From Sulfuritalea sp. (lineage in GTDB: Bacteria > Pseudomonadota > Gammaproteobacteria > Burkholderiales > Rhodocyclaceae), in NCBI GenBank assembly GCA_016710465.1, contig JADJVS010000012.1, forward strand, positions 62,001-126,000: a stretch of 64,000 bases of DNA, read 5' to 3'. This document shows positions 1 through 9,919 of this stretch, piece after piece. How positions within the stretch are numbered: the first letter of the stretch is position 1; the number at the start of each line of letters is the position of its first letter. Below the pieces are notes generated by a model. It was not told the DNA's origin. It saw only the letters and a list, made by a program, of their open reading frames with translations, and did not search any database. The translations under genes were made by a program, and so were the position numbers.

Positions 1-54
1 GAGCGTTGCTTCCAGAAAGTCGGCGACGGCGGGGCTTCCTGAAGCGCGTATCCG

Positions 55-261
55 CTACGCGGCGTCGAATCCGGCGTCCTCGATCACGGCTTTGAGCCGG
101 TCGCGCGTCACCTTCCCGGCGTCATACTCGACCACCGCCTGCTTCAGCTCCAGCGAGACCTCCGCCTTGGCCACGCCCTCGAGCGCGGTGAGCACGCCGG
201 TCACGCTTTTCACGCAGCCGCCGCAGGACATGCCGTCTACCTTGATCGTCGTCGTTTCCAT
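55..261 (-). CDS. copZ: CopZ-like copper chaperone (heavy-metal-associated domain)
   Basis: Small cytosolic copper chaperone of 68 residues made of one HMA (ferredoxin-like) domain. The metal-binding GMSCGGC motif lies near residues 11-17, which is the MxCxxC signature that carries Cu(I). It follows the copper ATPase copA by a few bases on the same strand, so it probably delivers Cu(I) to that pump or buffers it. A TTG six bases upstream overlaps the copA stop, but the ATG at 261 is the more likely start. Family assignment is firm; which ATPase it serves is inferred from position. Confidence 0.9.
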   Translation of the reverse strand: METTTIKVDGMSCGGCVKSVTGVLTALEGVAKAEVSLELKQAVVEYDAGKVTRDRLKAVIEDAGFDAA

Positions 262-263
262 GT

Positions 264-2505
264 TCAATCCTTGTTGGGTTTCCAGCGGCGCAGCAGCAGC
301 GAGTTGCTGACCACCGACACCGAGCTTGCCGCCATCGCCGCGCCGGCGATCACCGGGTTCAACATGCCCAGCGCCGCGAGCGGGATGCCGAGCACGTTGT
401 AGATGAAGGCGAAGAAGAGATTCTGCCGTATCTTCGCCAGCGTCGCTCGCGACAGCGAAATCGCGTCTGCCACGCTGGCAAGGTCGTCGCGCATCAGCGT
501 CACGTCCGCCGCCTGCATGGCCACGTCGGAGCCCGCCGCCATGGCGAAGCTGACGTCGGCCGCGGCCAGCGCCGGTGCATCGTTGATGCCGTCGCCGGCC
601 ATGCCGACCAGACGGCCGCCGGACTTGAGCCGATTGACGGCCTCGGCCTTGCCCGCCGGCAGTACCTCGGCTTCAAAGCGTGATATGCCGGCCTGCTGCG
701 CAATGGCCTTTGCGGTGCCGGCGTTGTCGCCGGTAAGCATCACGACCTCGACACCAAGCCGGCCGAGGCGAGCAACGGCGGCAGGCGACGTGGCACGCAG
801 CGGATCGGCGATGCCGATGAAGCCGAGCAAGGCATCGTCGGCCACCACCGCGACCACGCTGCGACCCGCCTGCGCCAGTTCGTCCGCCTGCGGCGCCGAA
901 TGGCCATGCTCCTTCAGCCAGGTCACCGAGCCCAGTTGCACGCGCCGGCCGTCGACTTCGCCGGCGAGGCCGCGACCGGCGGTTGTCACGACGTTCTGCG
1001 GCGTTGCCAGCGCAAGCCCGTCCGCCTTGGCGCGCGCCACGATGGCGGCGGCGAGCGGATGCGTCGAGCCCTGTTCGAGGCTGGCCCCGAGGCGCAGCAA
1101 ATCCGCCGTATTGCCAGCGCCGACTCTTGCTACATCCGTCACCACCGGCCGCCCTTCGGTCAAGGTCCCGGTCTTGTCCACCACCAGCACCTTCAGCTTC
1201 TCGGCCATTTCCAGCGCCACGGCGTTGCGGATCAGCACGCCGGCTTTGGCTCCCCTGCCCGGTGCCGACCATGATCGCCGTCGGCGTCGCCAAGCCCAGC
1301 GCGCAGGGGCAGGCGATCACCAGCACCGCCACGGCATTCACCAGCGCCTGGGTGAAATCACCGGCCAGCGCCCACCAGGCGACAAACGTCAGCAGCGCGA
1401 TGGCCACCACCACCGGCACGAAGATCGCCGCCACCTTGTCGGCCAGGCGCTGCACCGGCGCCTTCGAACCCTGCGCCTCTTCCACCAGGCGGATGATGCC
1501 GGCCAGCAAGGTGTGGCTGCCGACGCCGGTGGCACGGCAGCGCAGCAGGCCGTCGCCGTTGATCGTGGCGGCAAAGACGCGGTCGCCCGCAGCCTTGGTC
1601 ACGGGCAGGCTCTCGCCGGTCAGCATGGATTCGTTGGCCGAGGATGCGCCGTCGATCACCTCGCCATCGACCGGCATCGCCTCGCCGGCGCGGACAACGA
1701 AAACATCGCCGGGAATCAGCGTCGCCACGGGCACGTCGACCAGTTGCACGGCTTCGCCGGCCTTGCGCTCGACGCGCGCGGTCTGCGGCTGCAGTTTCGC
1801 CAGCGCCTCGATGGCCGACGAGGTCTTGGCCTTGGCCCGGGCTTCGAGGATCTTGCCCAGCAGCACCAGCGTGATCACCGTCGCCGAGGCCTCGAAATAG
1901 ACATGGTGGAGATGCAGGTCGGCCACGGTGACGACGACGCTGTAGGCCCAGGCCATGCTCGTGCCCAGCGCGACGAGCACGTCCATGTTGCCGGCGCCGC
2001 CGCGGATCGCGTTGAAGCCGCCGACGTAAAAGCGCCAGCCGATCCAGAGCTGCACCGGCGTCGCCAGCAGCAGTTGCAGCCAGCGCGGCAGCACATCGTC
2101 GTGCGCCGCAGCACTTCCATTCGCGCCAAACATGAAGCCCATCTGCGCCACCAGAGGAAGGGTCAGCGCGGCGGATATCCAGAAGCGGCGCTGCTCTTCG
2201 TGATACTGCGCCAACTTGCGCGCCTTTTCCTCGGCACGGGTGTCCGCCGTGGAAACATCGGCGGTAAATCCGGTTTTGACCACCGTGGAGATCAGCCGCT
2301 GGACGTCGACCTCGCTGGGCGCAAACCGCACGTGGGCACGCTCGGCGGCGAAGTTCACCGCCGCCTCGACGCCCGGCAGTTTGTTCAACTGCCGCTCGAT
2401 GCGCGCCGCGCAGGCCGCGCAGGTCATGCCGCCAAGCGCGAGTTCGACGGTGTCGCACCGCGCGTCGGACGAAAGGGCGTCGTTCGCTGTTTTGGTTTCG
2501 GTCAT
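264..2505 (-). CDS. copA: Copper-translocating P-type ATPase CopA, reading frame broken by one base
   Basis: Cu(I)-exporting P1B-type ATPase, about 746 residues once the frame is restored. One N-terminal HMA domain (GMTCAAC, residues 26-32), TGES actuator loop, CPC membrane metal site, DKTGT phosphorylation motif and GDGINDAP hinge are all present. The frame shifts within a four-base G/C run near 1252-1255, just after the CPC helix. The upstream frame runs into unrelated sequence and the downstream frame resumes at the VLIRNA segment before DKTGT. The total length is one base over a multiple of three, consistent with one inserted base. The start ATG at 2505 overlaps the kinase stop (ATGA), implying translational coupling. 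The gene is probably functional in the organism if the indel is a read error. Confidence 0.88.
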
Positions 2506-4353
2506 CTGGAAAAGCCCGCGGATGTATCGAGCGGAATCCGGCGGCCGGATTTCCATTTTTCAAGCACGCCCACCAAATCATCGATGCTGAAAGGCTTGGA
2601 GAGAAAATCATCCATCCCGACGACAAGGCAACGCTCTCGATCCTCCTGGAATGCGCTTGCCGTCAGGGCCACGATGGGTATGCCGGGCTGGTCGCGACTT
2701 GCCTCCCACTGACGTATCTTCTCCGTGGCGGTGTAGCCGTCCATGACCGGCATCTGGCAATCCATCAGGATCAGGTCCGGTCGCGCGCCGCGCTCGATTG
2801 CCGCCAGCGCGTCGAGCCCATTTTCGACGACGTGCGCGCACACCGAGCTGGGCCAGCGTTTGTTCCACCAGTTTCCGGTTGACCGGATTGTCCTCCGCGA
2901 CCATCACCTCTCGACCAACAATCGAGTCTTGGCCGAGATTTCCGTTGGTTCTCGCTGCCGGTTGGGACACGGGCTCGGCGGGCTCTTCAAGACATGCCCG
3001 GATGCGGAACCAGACCTGCGCGCCCTCGCCCGGCGAACCATCGATTCCGACTTCGCCCTCCATCAGCGTTGCCAACCGCCGCACGATCGACAGCCCAAGA
3101 CCGGTGCCACCGTATTCCCGCGTGATCGAACTGTCGATCTGGGAGAACGGCTGGAACAGCAGTACGCGCTTTTCTTCGGGAATTCCGATGCCGCTGTCGC
3201 TCACCCGAAACTCGAGCAGCACATGCTCCTGCCGGCGCTCGACTTCCCGTATATCGACACGCACATGTCCGCTGTCGGTGAACTTGACCGCGTTGCCGAC
3301 CAGGTTCGCCAGCATCTGTCGCAACCGGGTCGGATCGGACCGGTATTGTTGGCGCGGTACACCGTGCCACGCCGACTCGAGCCGCAAGCCTTTCTCGCTG
3401 GTGGCCTGAACAAACAGGCTCGTGACCTCGTCAAGCAGGGTTTCCGGCGAGAACTGCAGACGCTCCAGTTCGAGCTTCCCCGCCTCGATCTTCGAGAGAT
3501 CGAGAATGTCATTGATCAAGGCAAGGAGCAGCTTCCCGGAGTTCAACAGCAGTTGGGCATGTTCGTGTCGTTGCTCCTCGGAGAATCCTGACATCGTCAG
3601 CAACTGGGCGAATCCGAGGATGCCGTTCATCGGGGTTCGTATTTCATGGCTCATGGTGGCGAGAAACTCGCTTTTCGCCACGTTCGCCGCCTCGGCCTCG
3701 ACGCGCGCCCGGTCCAGCACCTCGACGAGGCGCCCCTTCTCCAGGCCGAGTTCAATCGACTGCTCGATGGTTTCGCAAAGAAAGTTTGCGCTGCGCAAGA
3801 CACCGCCAAGAAAAATCAGCGTCAGGACTCCGAACACCCAATGTTCCGGCTCGCGCGCGAAGGCAAAGGCGAGCAGCGCCACGCCGAGCAGGATGGGAAC
3901 CGCGTAGACCCGGAAGGCCAGCTTGACGGGGCCGAGAATCGGCACCGCGCCGGCCACCATTCCGGCCAGCATCAATCCAACGAGGAAGCGCAGGGAATCG
4001 CTGCCGCTCCACATGACGAGGCCACCCCCGATCAACCAGGTCAGCCCGGTGAGCGCGACACTGCGCACATAGCGAGCGCGCCACGTTTCCGTGTCGGCCG
4101 GCTGCGGCCGCGCGGCGGCGAAACGCAAGGACTGGCGATAGCGATGGATCGACAGGCCGCTCATCCATCCCCACCAGACAAGTATTGCCGGCCCGGGTTG
4201 GGCGAGGTATCCAAGATAGGCCAGCAATGTCGCGACGAGCAGATTCACCGCCTGGCCGGTCCCGGCGTTGCGGAACAGCAACGCCGTCAATTGCGCTTGC
4301 ACCGCAAGCGACTGCCCCATGCTTTCTTTCAATTCTGCCGGCTTGGATTTCAT
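2502..4353 (-). CDS. Membrane-bound hybrid histidine kinase with receiver domain, frame broken by one base
   Basis: Hybrid sensor kinase of about 616 residues after frame repair. The N-terminal 190 residues form about six membrane helices with no large periplasmic loop. Then come a short linker, a HisKA domain (MSHEIRTPMNG, phospho-accepting His236), an ATPase domain (N-box, DSGIGIP and GGTGLGLSIV) and a C-terminal receiver (AEDNPVNR acidic pocket, LMDCQMPVMDG phospho-Asp). The frame shifts near 2840-2850 inside the receiver, and the total is one base over a multiple of three. The stop overlaps the copA start, so the kinase is translationally linked to copper efflux. The signal sensed is unknown; copper or redox sensing is inferred from the neighbours. 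No output domain or separate regulator gene lies adjacent. Confidence 0.85.
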
Positions 4354-4438
4354 TGGGACATATTAACGTGAGCGGCTCATGCCGGACGGCGTATCCACGG
4401 ATCGGCTGGAGCCATGGCGGAATTGCATGCGGCGGCTT

Positions 4439-5149
4439 TCACGCCGTTCCAACCACGCCTTGCCATAGCGGGCCTCCGAGGCTTGCGGCATTGAACAATC
4501 CGTAGGCGCCGAAGCCAAGCACCACGAGTCCGGAGGCGATGCGCAGCGTGGGCGCCTGGGCGATGTTGCGAAAGCGGACCAGCAGCAGGCCGGCAAGCAT
4601 CAGATTGGGCAAGGTGCCCAGGCCAAAGGCCAGCAAGGTTGCCGCGCCGCGCGTGGCGCTGCCGGTGAGCATGGCCATGGCCAGCACGCTATACACCATG
4701 CCGCAGGGCAGCCAGCCCCACAGCATGCCCAGCGGGAAGGCCTGCGCCGGGCCACGCACCGGCAGGAAGCGCCGCGTCAGCGGCTGCACACGCCGCCACA
4801 AGTGATGGCCGATGCGCTCGGTGAATGCCAAGGCGCCGGTGAGCCCGGTCAGGTACAAGCCAAGCGCGACCATCATCAGGTTGGCGACGACGTACAGGAT
4901 CACCTGCACCGGCAGCGCCTGGTTGAGCAACAGGCCGAGGCTGCCCAGCGCGCCCATCAGCGCGCCGGCCGTGGCATAGCTGGCAATGCGACCGAGGTTG
5001 TAGGCGAGATGGATCGGCCACGCCGGCCCGTGCGCATCGCGCGGCCCTTGCAGGGCGAGGGCCGAGACGACGCCGCCGCACATGCCGGCGCAATGCACGC
5101 CGCCGAGCAGGCCGACGAGGAACACGGCGAGAAATCCGCTATCGGGCAT
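4439..5149 (-). CDS. TauE/SafE family (UreH-like) membrane protein
   Basis: Integral membrane protein of 236 residues with about six helices. The first helix carries GGVHCAGMCGG, a paired-cysteine signature typical of the cbb3/copper-associated branch of the TauE/SafE (urease accessory UreH-like) family, and WLPCGMVYS lies later. Members are often found between cbb3 oxidase genes and hemN in proteobacteria and are suspected to act in metal or thiol transport during oxidase maturation. I chose the ATG at 5149, because the upstream in-frame extension overlaps hemN and has no membrane character. It lies 46 bases downstream of hemN and 85 upstream of the kinase. The transported substrate is unknown. 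Confidence 0.8.
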   Translation of the reverse strand: MPDSGFLAVFLVGLLGGVHCAGMCGGVVSALALQGPRDAHGPAWPIHLAYNLGRIASYATAGALMGALGSLGLLLNQALPVQVILYVVANLMMVALGLYLTGLTGALAFTERIGHHLWRRVQPLTRRFLPVRGPAQAFPLGMLWGWLPCGMVYSVLAMAMLTGSATRGAATLLAFGLGTLPNLMLAGLLLVRFRNIAQAPTLRIASGLVVLGFGAYGLFNAASLGGPLWQGVVGTA

Positions 5150-5195
5150 CAGGAGAATGTCGAGAGTCGGCGCCGGCGGCACGGCGCCGCGCGCG

Positions 5196-6583
5196 TCAGA
5201 TGACCTTGGAGTAGCGTACGCGCTCGCGGTCGGTGCGCAGGTATTTGTCGAATGCCATGGCAATGCCGCGCACCAGCAGGCGGCCGCGCGGCTCGACGGT
5301 GATCCACTGCTCGTCGATAGTGAGCAGGCCGCCCTTTTCCATCTCGCGCAGGTCCGCCAGTTCGGAGGCGAAGTAGGACCTGAAATCGATCAGGTGGGCG
5401 ATCTCGATCGACTCGATCGACAGTTCGAAGTGGCACATCAGCGCCTGGATGATGCTGCGCCGGAGCAGGTCGTCGGCGTTCAGCTCGATGCCGCGGAAGA
5501 TCGGCAGCACACCCTGGTCGAGGCTGTCGTAATACTCGTCGAGCGTGCGCACATTCTGGCAGTAGCTCGGGCCGACCTTGCCGATCGCCGAGACGCCGAA
5601 GGCCATCAGGTCGGCTTCGGCATGCGTCGAGTAGCCCTGGAAATTGCGGTGCAGGCGGCCCTGGCGCTGGGCCACGGCGAGCTCGTCGTTGGGCTTGGCG
5701 AAGTGGTCCATGCCGATGAAGACGTAGCCGGCGTCGGTCAGGCGGCGGATCGCCAGTTGCAGGATCTGCAGACGCTGATCGGGGCTGGGCAGGTCGGCTT
5801 CGTTGATGCGCCGCTGCGGTTTGGCCAGGCTGGGCAGATGCGCGTAGTTGTAAATCGAAAGGCGATCCGGATCGAGCTTGATGACCTCATCCAGCGTATG
5901 GTTGAAGCTGATCACGTTCTGCTTGGGCAGGCCGTAGATCAGGTCGACCGATATGCCCTTGAAACCGAATTCGCGCGCCGCGTCGATCACCAGCCGGGTT
6001 TCGTCGAGACTTTGCACACGATTGACCGCCACCTGCACATCGGGGAGAAATCCTGCACGCCGACGCTCATGCGGTTGAAGCCGAGGGCCGCCAGTTGCCT
6101 GACGTTGTCACGGCCGACCTTGCGCGGATCGACTTCAATCGAGTACTCGCCGCCGGGCAGCAGCCGGAAATGCTTGCGGATGATGTCCATCAGCCGCTGC
6201 ATTTCCTCCTCGCTGAGGAAGGTTGGCGTACCGCCGCCAAAATGCAACTGGACCACGTCGCGGCTGCCGTCCAGGGCGGCCTCCTGCATGGCGATTTCCT
6301 TGCCCAGGTACTTGATGTACTTGGCCGAACGCCCGTGATCCTTGGTGATGATCTTGTTGCAGGCGCAGTAGTAGCAGATGGTATTGCAGAAGGGTATGTG
6401 GACGTATAATGATAAAGGTCGTCCAATCCCGCCCACCGTGCGCTTTCCCAGCCAGCGGATGTAGTCGTCGGCGCCGAAGGCTTCGACGAATCGATCCGCG
6501 GTCGGGTAGGACGTGTAGCGCGGCCCATTGACGTCAAACCGGCGAATCACCTCCGGGTCGAAGATTGTTTCCTGAAATTTCAT
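5196..6583 (-). CDS. hemN: Oxygen-independent coproporphyrinogen III oxidase HemN, frame broken by one base
   Basis: Radical-SAM enzyme that decarboxylates coproporphyrinogen III to protoporphyrinogen IX without oxygen, giving heme under anaerobiosis. The cluster-binding cysteines are C66, C70 and C73 (FCNTICYYC), followed by the GGGTPT SAM-binding segment. Corrected length is about 462 residues, normal for HemN. The frame breaks near 6036-6048, where a run of C appears one base short after VGVQDFSP; the next frame continues with VQVAVNRVQSLDETR. It diverges from fnr across a 187-base region holding an FNR box, which fits anaerobic induction. Confidence 0.92.
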
Positions 6584-6721
6584 CGCCTAGACATGGGGTA
6601 CGCGACACATGCAGCGCCAGGACGCAGCGATACGAACGGCCAGAAAATGGCACGGTGCCGACGCGAGAAATGGCGCAAGTCCTTCAAGCCTATACAATGC
6701 CGCAAATGAGAATGTGTGGCA

Positions 6722-6735
6722 TTGACGCAGATCAA
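6722..6735. promoter_or_regulatory. FNR box between hemN and fnr
   Basis: The palindrome TTGACGCAGATCAA matches the FNR consensus TTGAT-N4-ATCAA at 9 of 10 positions. Its centre is about 42 bases before the fnr GTG, so it would overlap the fnr promoter (possible autoregulation). It lies about 146 bases before the hemN ATG. For hemN, a weak TATAGG at 6694-6689 on the minus strand could serve as -10 element. Which gene it controls cannot be settled from sequence. Confidence 0.75.
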
Positions 6736-6770
6736 AGGGGTGCCGCTTAGCGCGGGCTGGTGAATACACT

Positions 6771-7529
6771 GTGCATGCAAATGTCAAACAGAACGTCGTC
6801 CCGCTGATCACGCCCGGCCTCAAGGTCGCGTGTTCGCAATGCAATCTGCGCGAGCTGTGCCTGCCCTTCGGCCTCGACGACAGGGACATGGCGCGACTCG
6901 ACAGCCTGATCGGCGGCGGCCGCAAGCTCAAGCGCGGCCAGCACCTTTACCGCGCCGGCGACGCCTTCGAGTCGATCTTCGCCGTGCGTTCCGGCTTCTT
7001 CAAGACCGACGTGCTGACCGAAGACGGACGCGATCAGGTCACGGGTTTCCAGATGGCCGGCGAAATCCTCGGCATGGACGGCATCAGCACCGAGCACCAT
7101 ACCTGCAACGCCGTGGCGCTGGAAGATAGCGAAGTCTGCCTGATCCCGTTTACCGAACTGGAACTCCTCTCCAGCGAGATTCACTCGCTGCAGCACCATC
7201 TGCACAAGGTGATGAGCCGCGAGATCGTGCGTGACCACGGCGTGATGATGCTGCTTGGCACGATGCGCGCGGAGGAACGCCTCGCGGCTTTCCTGCTGAA
7301 CCTGTCGCAGCGTTTCAGCGCGCGCGGCTATTCGCCTTCGGAGTTCCATCTGCGCATGACGCGCGAAGAGATCGGCTCGTATCTCGGGCTCAAACTGGAA
7401 ACCGTCAGCCGCGCTTTCTCCCGTTTCCAGGATGAAGGCCTGATCTCGGTGCAGCAAAAACACGTGCGCATCGTCGACCTGGCCAGGCTGAAGAGCCTGC
7501 TCGCGCCGCCCGACGGCCGCATTGCCTAG
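6771..7529 (+). CDS. fnr: FNR oxygen-sensing transcriptional regulator
   Basis: Global anaerobic regulator of 252 residues. The oxygen-labile 4Fe-4S ligands are visible as C21, C24 and C30 (CSQCNLRELC) plus C112. A cAMP-type beta-roll and dimerisation helix follow. The C-terminal helix-turn-helix contains LETVSR, the E-x-x-S-R reading head that contacts TTGAT half-sites. The start is a GTG at 6771; no ATG in frame precedes the cysteine cluster. It lies divergent from hemN with an FNR box between, and matching boxes occur at five places in this window. Confidence 0.95.
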   Translation: MHANVKQNVVPLITPGLKVACSQCNLRELCLPFGLDDRDMARLDSLIGGGRKLKRGQHLYRAGDAFESIFAVRSGFFKTDVLTEDGRDQVTGFQMAGEILGMDGISTEHHTCNAVALEDSEVCLIPFTELELLSSEIHSLQHHLHKVMSREIVRDHGVMMLLGTMRAEERLAAFLLNLSQRFSARGYSPSEFHLRMTREEIGSYLGLKLETVSRAFSRFQDEGLISVQQKHVRIVDLARLKSLLAPPDGRIA

Positions 7530-7565
7530 GGCGTGCTCCCAATCATCCGCGGGTGATTGGCCCTC

Positions 7566-7955
7566 TTACCCAAGCGCGGCGAACACTCCCAGCGGCTGGC
7601 GAGTCAGGGCCACGGACACGATCCAGCCGAAAACCGCAAGCGAGGCAAACCAGCACCCGATCCGCGCGCGCCGCGTGCTGGCATCGCGCAAGGCCAGGGC
7701 ACCCAAGACGATGTAGGCGATGACGCCGAATATCTTGGCGGTCACCCAATCGGCAACGAAGGGATACTGGCCGGACAACGCGGCAAGGGTCAGGGCAGCC
7801 ACCAGAAGGACCGTGTCGTTGATGTGCGGCAGCACCTTGATCCAACGCGCCCGGAGCAAGGGCGAGTCACGCATCATCAGCAGCCCGCGCAGGAAAAACC
7901 CGCTCACGCTCAGCACCACGCTGATCACATGGACGTACTTGACCAGGATGTACAT
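7566..7955 (-). CDS. SirB2 family membrane protein
   Basis: Protein of 129 residues with four predicted membrane helices (around residues 5-25, 47-62, 70-88 and 102-122). It resembles the SirB2 family (invasion gene expression up-regulator-like). The family has no established biochemical role, but in denitrifying betaproteobacteria it commonly sits beside nnrS. It starts 3 bases after the nnrS stop on the same strand, so the two are probably co-transcribed. It is convergent with fnr, with 36 bases between stops. Confidence 0.75.
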   Translation of the reverse strand: MYILVKYVHVISVVLSVSGFFLRGLLMMRDSPLLRARWIKVLPHINDTVLLVAALTLAALSGQYPFVADWVTAKIFGVIAYIVLGALALRDASTRRARIGCWFASLAVFGWIVSVALTRQPLGVFAALG

Positions 7956-7958
7956 CGC

Positions 7959-9161
7959 CTAGCCCGGCTTGCCGTCCGCCCGCCGACGCCAGAGCGCCGG
8001 CGCATAACCGGCGGCCCAGACCAGGAAGGCACCCAGCCAGACGGCGGAGGATAGCCACACCACGGCCAGGCGCCCGCCCGGCAAAGGCAACTCGCCGGCG
8101 ACCCGAAGCAAGGCGGCCACCTGCATCAGACAGAAGGCCGTCCACATCGCCCCGTCGGCAAGCACCGGGCGTCCGGAATGCCCCAGGGTGACCCGCGACA
8201 CCATGCCGATCATCATGCTGGAAAAGAAACCTATCGCCAGCGCGTGCATCGGCGCCTGACCGAATGTTCCCGGCAGCGCGCTTTGCAGGGCGAACAGCGC
8301 GAACGCCGGAGCCAGCCAGCCGAAGGCGATATGCAGCACCGCGACCATGCGATTCTCAAGCACGCCGCGCCGCCACCAGAGCCAGCTCAATGTGCCGGCG
8401 GCAAGCATTGCCGGCAGGTCGGCCGCCCAGAGCCAACCCGACAGATCCATCTGGCTCAACGCCCCGTGCAGGATTCCGGCCCCCAGAAGGGTTCTCAGTG
8501 CCCACGCCGGCCGCTGCACGACATAGCCACGCTGTACTGCCGAGGTGAAGAAAGGCAGCATGCGGTGGGACACCGTGACAAACACCGGCAGCAGAAACCC
8601 CCATAGACTCAGGGAAATCCCCAGACGACCCCACGCGATGTCGCCGCTGAGTGCCAGCACGATATAAGCGCCGATGCCGGCGGCGCCCAGCCAGGCCGCC
8701 AGCGCAACGCAAACGATGTGTTCACGGCCAAGCGCGGGCCGCAAGGCGATCCGCGTCAGAATACGCGCCACCAACATCCAACCGGCAAGCACCGCCGCCA
8801 GCCCGATGGCCAGTAGCGCCGGAACGAAGAGCGCGATCCAGACCAGCAGCCAACCCACCGCCAGCAGCATGAACGGCGGCAGAAAGTCCCTCTGACCAAG
8901 ATCGGCGGCGCCTTGCCACCGCGGTCCGGCGGTAAGGATGAAGCCGAAGACGAACCATGGGAAAACACCGCTTCCCATCAGCAGGCCGTGCCAGAGGGAT
9001 TGGGGCAATACCGCGAGCAGCGGCCATACCGGCACGGACCAGAACCCGGCATAATGCCCCCCTGTCTGTAGCGACCAGAATCCCATGGCCAGCAACGCCT
9101 GGATCGAACCACCAAGAAACATCACGCGATGCGGCGCCGCGAAGAAACTTGCGCGAAACAT
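7959..9161 (-). CDS. nnrS: NnrS family heme- and copper-binding membrane protein
   Basis: Membrane protein of 400 residues with about twelve helices, similar to NnrS, which protects against nitric oxide and is controlled by NO-responsive Crp-family regulators. The N-terminal FRASFFAAPHRVMF, the GHYAGFW and HGLLMGSG segments and a histidine-bearing HRMLPFFTS stretch match the family pattern. A TTG at 9182 gives a longer frame, but the ATG at 9161 is preceded by a G-rich Shine-Dalgarno-like sequence. It lies divergent from the Dnr-type regulator with only 62 bases between the start codons. Confidence 0.85.
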   Translation of the reverse strand: MFRASFFAAPHRVMFLGGSIQALLAMGFWSLQTGGHYAGFWSVPVWPLLAVLPQSLWHGLLMGSGVFPWFVFGFILTAGPRWQGAADLGQRDFLPPFMLLAVGWLLVWIALFVPALLAIGLAAVLAGWMLVARILTRIALRPALGREHIVCVALAAWLGAAGIGAYIVLALSGDIAWGRLGISLSLWGFLLPVFVTVSHRMLPFFTSAVQRGYVVQRPAWALRTLLGAGILHGALSQMDLSGWLWAADLPAMLAAGTLSWLWWRRGVLENRMVAVLHIAFGWLAPAFALFALQSALPGTFGQAPMHALAIGFFSSMMIGMVSRVTLGHSGRPVLADGAMWTAFCLMQVAALLRVAGELPLPGGRLAVVWLSSAVWLGAFLVWAAGYAPALWRRRADGKPG

Positions 9162-9223
9162 CAACACCCCCGCGACCAACAATATGCCCTGCTAGCCATT
9201 GCAGCCCCAAAAACAATTCGAAA

Positions 9224-9919
9224 ATGAACGAAACCCGCCTCGACATTCCGCAGATTCTTTCGCGCCTGCCGTTGTTCCAGGAGCTGGCCCCCGCTCAGTT
9301 GGCCGTGCTGGAACCGGCGTGCCGCGAGCGCCGACTTTCGAAGGGGGCCATGCTGTTCCAGAAGGGCGACCCCGCCAAGGGGTTCTTCGTTTTGGTTTTC
9401 GGCCAGATCAAGCTCGCGTTTCCCTCGGCCCAAGGCAACGAGAAGGTGGTTCAGATCGTCGGACCGCGACAGAGCTTCGGCGAGGCGGTGATGTTCCTCG
9501 ACCTGCCTTGCCCGGTGTTTGCCGAAGCGTTGGTGGACAGCCTGCTGCTGCACATCGGCAGCGGCCCGGTGTTCGAGTTGCTGGAAACCGATCCGCTGTT
9601 CGCCCGTCGCATGCTGGCAGGCCTGTCGATGCGACTGCATTCCCTGGTACAGGATGTCGAAACCTATTCCCTGCGGTCGTCGGCGCAGCGGGTCGTCGGC
9701 TACCTTCTGCAGCACTGCCCCCAAAACGACGCGGAATGCGAGGGCTCGTTCGACATCTCGCTGCCGACTTCGAAGCAAGTCATCGCCTCGCGCCTCAACC
9801 TGACGCCGGAAACCCTGTCGCGGATATTTCACGATCTCGCGGCCAATGGTTTGATCGCGGTGAGCGGCAAGCAGATCACCATCAACAACGCAAAACGTTT
9901 GCGCGAATTTGATCTCTGA
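9224..9919 (+). CDS. Crp/Fnr family regulator, Dnr/NnrR-like
   Basis: Crp/Fnr-type regulator of 231 residues lacking the N-terminal cysteine cluster of FNR. Residues 1-120 form the effector domain. The C-terminal winged helix-turn-helix has PETLSR as recognition segment, predicting binding to the same TTGAT-type half-sites as FNR. Its position beside nnrS and upstream of hemerythrin genes fits the Dnr/NnrR group, which senses NO through heme. NO sensing is inferred from family and context; no ligand site can be read directly. The last 38 bases overlap the convergent membrane protein gene. Confidence 0.82.
   Translation: MNETRLDIPQILSRLPLFQELAPAQLAVLEPACRERRLSKGAMLFQKGDPAKGFFVLVFGQIKLAFPSAQGNEKVVQIVGPRQSFGEAVMFLDLPCPVFAEALVDSLLLHIGSGPVFELLETDPLFARRMLAGLSMRLHSLVQDVETYSLRSSAQRVVGYLLQHCPQNDAECEGSFDISLPTSKQVIASRLNLTPETLSRIFHDLAANGLIAVSGKQITINNAKRLREFDL

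Noticed and set aside
1..54. Possible end or start of a neighbouring gene at the window edge
   Set aside because: Open frames exist in several directions, but 54 bases give no recognisable motif or ribosome-binding site.
264..2505. Programmed ribosomal frameshift in copA as known for E. coli CopA(Z)
   Set aside because: The E. coli event occurs after the N-terminal metal-binding domain and yields a chaperone. Here the break is after the CPC helix, and two neighbours show similar single-base breaks, so read error is simpler.
403..2712. Long plus-strand frame of 769 codons opposite copA
   Set aside because: It is the antisense shadow of a GC-rich gene with clear CopA motifs on the minus strand; the translation is Ala/Arg/Ser-rich with no domain.
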